Source: Rhodoferax sp. (GTDB taxonomy: Bacteria; Pseudomonadota; Gammaproteobacteria; Burkholderiales; Burkholderiaceae_C). From it: a stretch of 36,754 bases of DNA. A program made the translations under genes and the position numbers. Location of the stretch: positions 1 through 36,754 of the forward strand of contig NZ_JAQTWM010000030.1 in the NCBI RefSeq assembly GCF_028689305.1. The letters run 5' to 3'. Numbering within the stretch: the stretch's first letter is position 1; the number at the start of each line of letters is the position of its first letter. The notes beneath the pieces were generated by a model. That model searched no databases, was not told where the DNA came from, and saw only the letters and a list, made by a program, of their open reading frames with translations. Shown one piece after another: positions 35,405-36,754 of this stretch.

Positions 35405-36148
35405 ATGAACACGCGTAGCGCGTCACCCATCCCGGCCGAACTTCACGCCGCCCTGCCCACGGAAGTGGAGGAGTTGTCCCACACCAAGTCGATCCGATCC
35501 ACCTACGTGTACGAAGCCCCGGTGCGGCTGTGGCATTGGGTCAATGCCCTGGCCATCACCGTGCTGTGTATCACCGGCTATTTCATTGGCTCGCCCCTGC
35601 CCACCATGCCGGGGGAGGCCAGTGACCACTTCCTGATGGGCTACATCCGCTTTGCCCATTTTTCTGCCGGCTATGTGTTGACCATTGGGCTGCTGGGCCG
35701 CAGCTACTGGGCGCTGGTGGGCAACCACCATGCCCGCGAGCTGTATTCCGTGCCGATTTTTCAGCGCGCCTACTGGCATGAAATTGTGGCCATGCTCAAG
35801 TGGTATGCCTTCATGGGGCCCAGCCCCGGCCCTTACGTGGGGCACAACCCGCTGGCCCGTTTTGCGATGTTTTTTGTGTTCCTGTTCACCGCCTTGTTCA
35901 TGATCTTCACCGGCTTTGCCCTGTATGGCGAAGGCACGCAGGCCGGTTCCTGGGCCAACACCTTGTTTGGCTGGGTGATTCCACTGATGGGCCAGTCGCA
36001 AGACGTGCACACCTGGCATCACTTGGGCATGTGGGTGATTGTGGTTTTTGCCATTGCCCACATCTACGCTGCCATCCGCGAAGACATCATGGGCCGCCAA
36101 AGTGTGGTCAGCACCATGATCTCTGGCTACCGCACCTTCAAGGACTGA
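35405..36148 (+). CDS. hoxZ: Ni/Fe-hydrogenase b-type cytochrome subunit
   Basis: A 247-residue integral membrane di-heme cytochrome b that takes electrons from the small subunit and passes them to quinone. Four hydrophobic helices are visible (near residues 55-72, 84-104, 155-176 and 207-228), with conserved histidines in RLWHWVNAL, RFAHFSAGY and DVHTWHHLGMW plus AHIYAA. The stretch YEAPVRLWHW at the start of helix 1 is typical. AAGGAG stands six bases before the ATG at 35405. It follows the HupE-like gene by 36 bp and precedes the protease gene by 4 bp. hupC and hyaC are equivalent names. Confidence 0.95.
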   Translation: MNTRSASPIPAELHAALPTEVEELSHTKSIRSTYVYEAPVRLWHWVNALAITVLCITGYFIGSPLPTMPGEASDHFLMGYIRFAHFSAGYVLTIGLLGRSYWALVGNHHARELYSVPIFQRAYWHEIVAMLKWYAFMGPSPGPYVGHNPLARFAMFFVFLFTALFMIFTGFALYGEGTQAGSWANTLFGWVIPLMGQSQDVHTWHHLGMWVIVVFAIAHIYAAIREDIMGRQSVVSTMISGYRTFKD

Positions 36149-36152
36149 CACC

Positions 36153-36754
36153 GTGCAGACCAACGAGCATATTGTGGTGCTGGGTATTGGCAACGTGTTG
36201 TGGGCCGACGAAGGTTTTGGCGTGCGCTGCGTCGAGACCTTGCAGCGTGAGTGGACCTTTGCGCCGCACGTGGATCTGGTCGATGGCGGCACCCAGGGCC
36301 TGTACCTGATCGACCAGGTGCAGTCCGCCACCAAGCTGCTGATTTTTGATGCCATCGACTACGGCCTGGCCCCCGGCACACTCAAGCTGATTGAGAACGA
36401 CGAGGTGCCGCGCTTCATGGGGGCCAAGAAAATGAGCCTGCACCAGACCGGTTTTCAAGAGGTGCTGTGCCTGGCCCAGTTCACCGGCCATTACCCCGAT
36501 CAGGTGCTGCTGATTGGCTGCCAGCCCGAAGAGCTGGAAGACTTTGGCGGCAGCCTGCGCGAGACCGTGAAACAGCAACTGCCCGAGGCTATCGCTTTGG
36601 GGCTGGCGCGCCTGCGCGAGTGGGGTGCACAACCCCAGCCGCGCCCCACGCCCTTGGCTGAAGATGCCACGCTCACCGGAGCCATGCTGACCCTGGCGCG
36701 CTATGAGGGTGAACGCCCCAGTGTGGAACAAGCTTGCCGCATTGGCGACGAGCG
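36153..36754 (+). CDS. hoxM: Hydrogenase maturation protease (HyaD/HoxM), 3' truncated by window
   Basis: The 5' part (200 codons) of the endopeptidase that removes the C-terminal extension of the large subunit. From GTG at 36153 it reads VQTNEHIVVLGIGN, then LWADEGFGVRCVE with the metal-binding Glu, FDAIDYG with the Asp, and SLHQTGFQEVL with the His; these are the three nickel ligands of the family. The frame remains open to the window edge, so the stop is outside. It starts 4 bp after the cytochrome b stop, clearly in the operon. GTG was chosen because the conserved sequence begins there and no ATG is near. hupD is an equivalent name. Confidence 0.93.
   Translation, partial: MQTNEHIVVLGIGNVLWADEGFGVRCVETLQREWTFAPHVDLVDGGTQGLYLIDQVQSATKLLIFDAIDYGLAPGTLKLIENDEVPRFMGAKKMSLHQTGFQEVLCLAQFTGHYPDQVLLIGCQPEELEDFGGSLRETVKQQLPEAIALGLARLREWGAQPQPRPTPLAEDATLTGAMLTLARYEGERPSVEQACRIGDE

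Overview
The window looks like chromosomal DNA of a betaproteobacterium in the Burkholderiales, most likely a Comamonadaceae member close to Rhodoferax. This is inferred from protein style (ValRS, long-form QueF, DinB with a Burkholderiales-type insertion, a HoxK/HoxG-type hydrogenase), the high GC content and a short dispersed intergenic repeat of a kind I associate with that family. No rRNA, tRNA, CRISPR array, phage or insertion sequence was recognised.

Layout. (1) 1-3680: the 3' end of cysM and a TusA-like sulfur carrier on +, meeting valS (-) at a hairpin. (2) 3788-8265 (-): a tight three-gene unit of TonB-dependent receptor, YfiR-like periplasmic protein and membrane GGDEF/EAL protein, which reads as an outer-membrane-to-c-di-GMP signalling module. 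(3) 8441-11720: peroxide defence. ahpC and ahpF (-) are divergent from yaaA (+), with a good OxyR-type operator between them. (4) 11721-15831: an accessory-looking stretch with a remnant of an Ig-like-domain gene, a hybrid histidine kinase/LuxR-type regulator pair and two small lipoproteins of unknown function. (5) 16008-22081: queF (+), then convergent dinB, chemoreceptor and GAF-PAS-GGDEF-EAL genes (-), the last two overlapping. (6) 22208-27869: a Pat-type protein acetyltransferase (+), an lldD-type lactate dehydrogenase (-), a DauA-like D-amino-acid dehydrogenase (+) preceded by a possible leader-peptide attenuator, and a small membrane protein. (7) 27895-31299 (-): ogt, a second chemoreceptor and a glyoxalase-like gene. 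(8) 31675-36754 (+): an uptake [NiFe]-hydrogenase operon behind a sigma-54-type promoter: Tat-targeted small subunit with the six-cysteine proximal-cluster pattern of O2-tolerant enzymes, large subunit, HupE-like permease, cytochrome b, and the maturation protease cut by the window end.

Themes. Signalling is dense: two GGDEF/EAL proteins with intact catalytic motifs, two chemoreceptors and one two-component pair. Three copies of a 56-bp repeat with identical internal spacing lie between genes, and a degenerate match with the same spacing lies inside the valS reading frame. The points most worth testing are the trpL-like leader before the DauA-like gene, the receptor/YfiR/GGDEF-EAL unit, and the Pat protein that keeps a histidine which, from memory, E. 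coli PatZ has lost.
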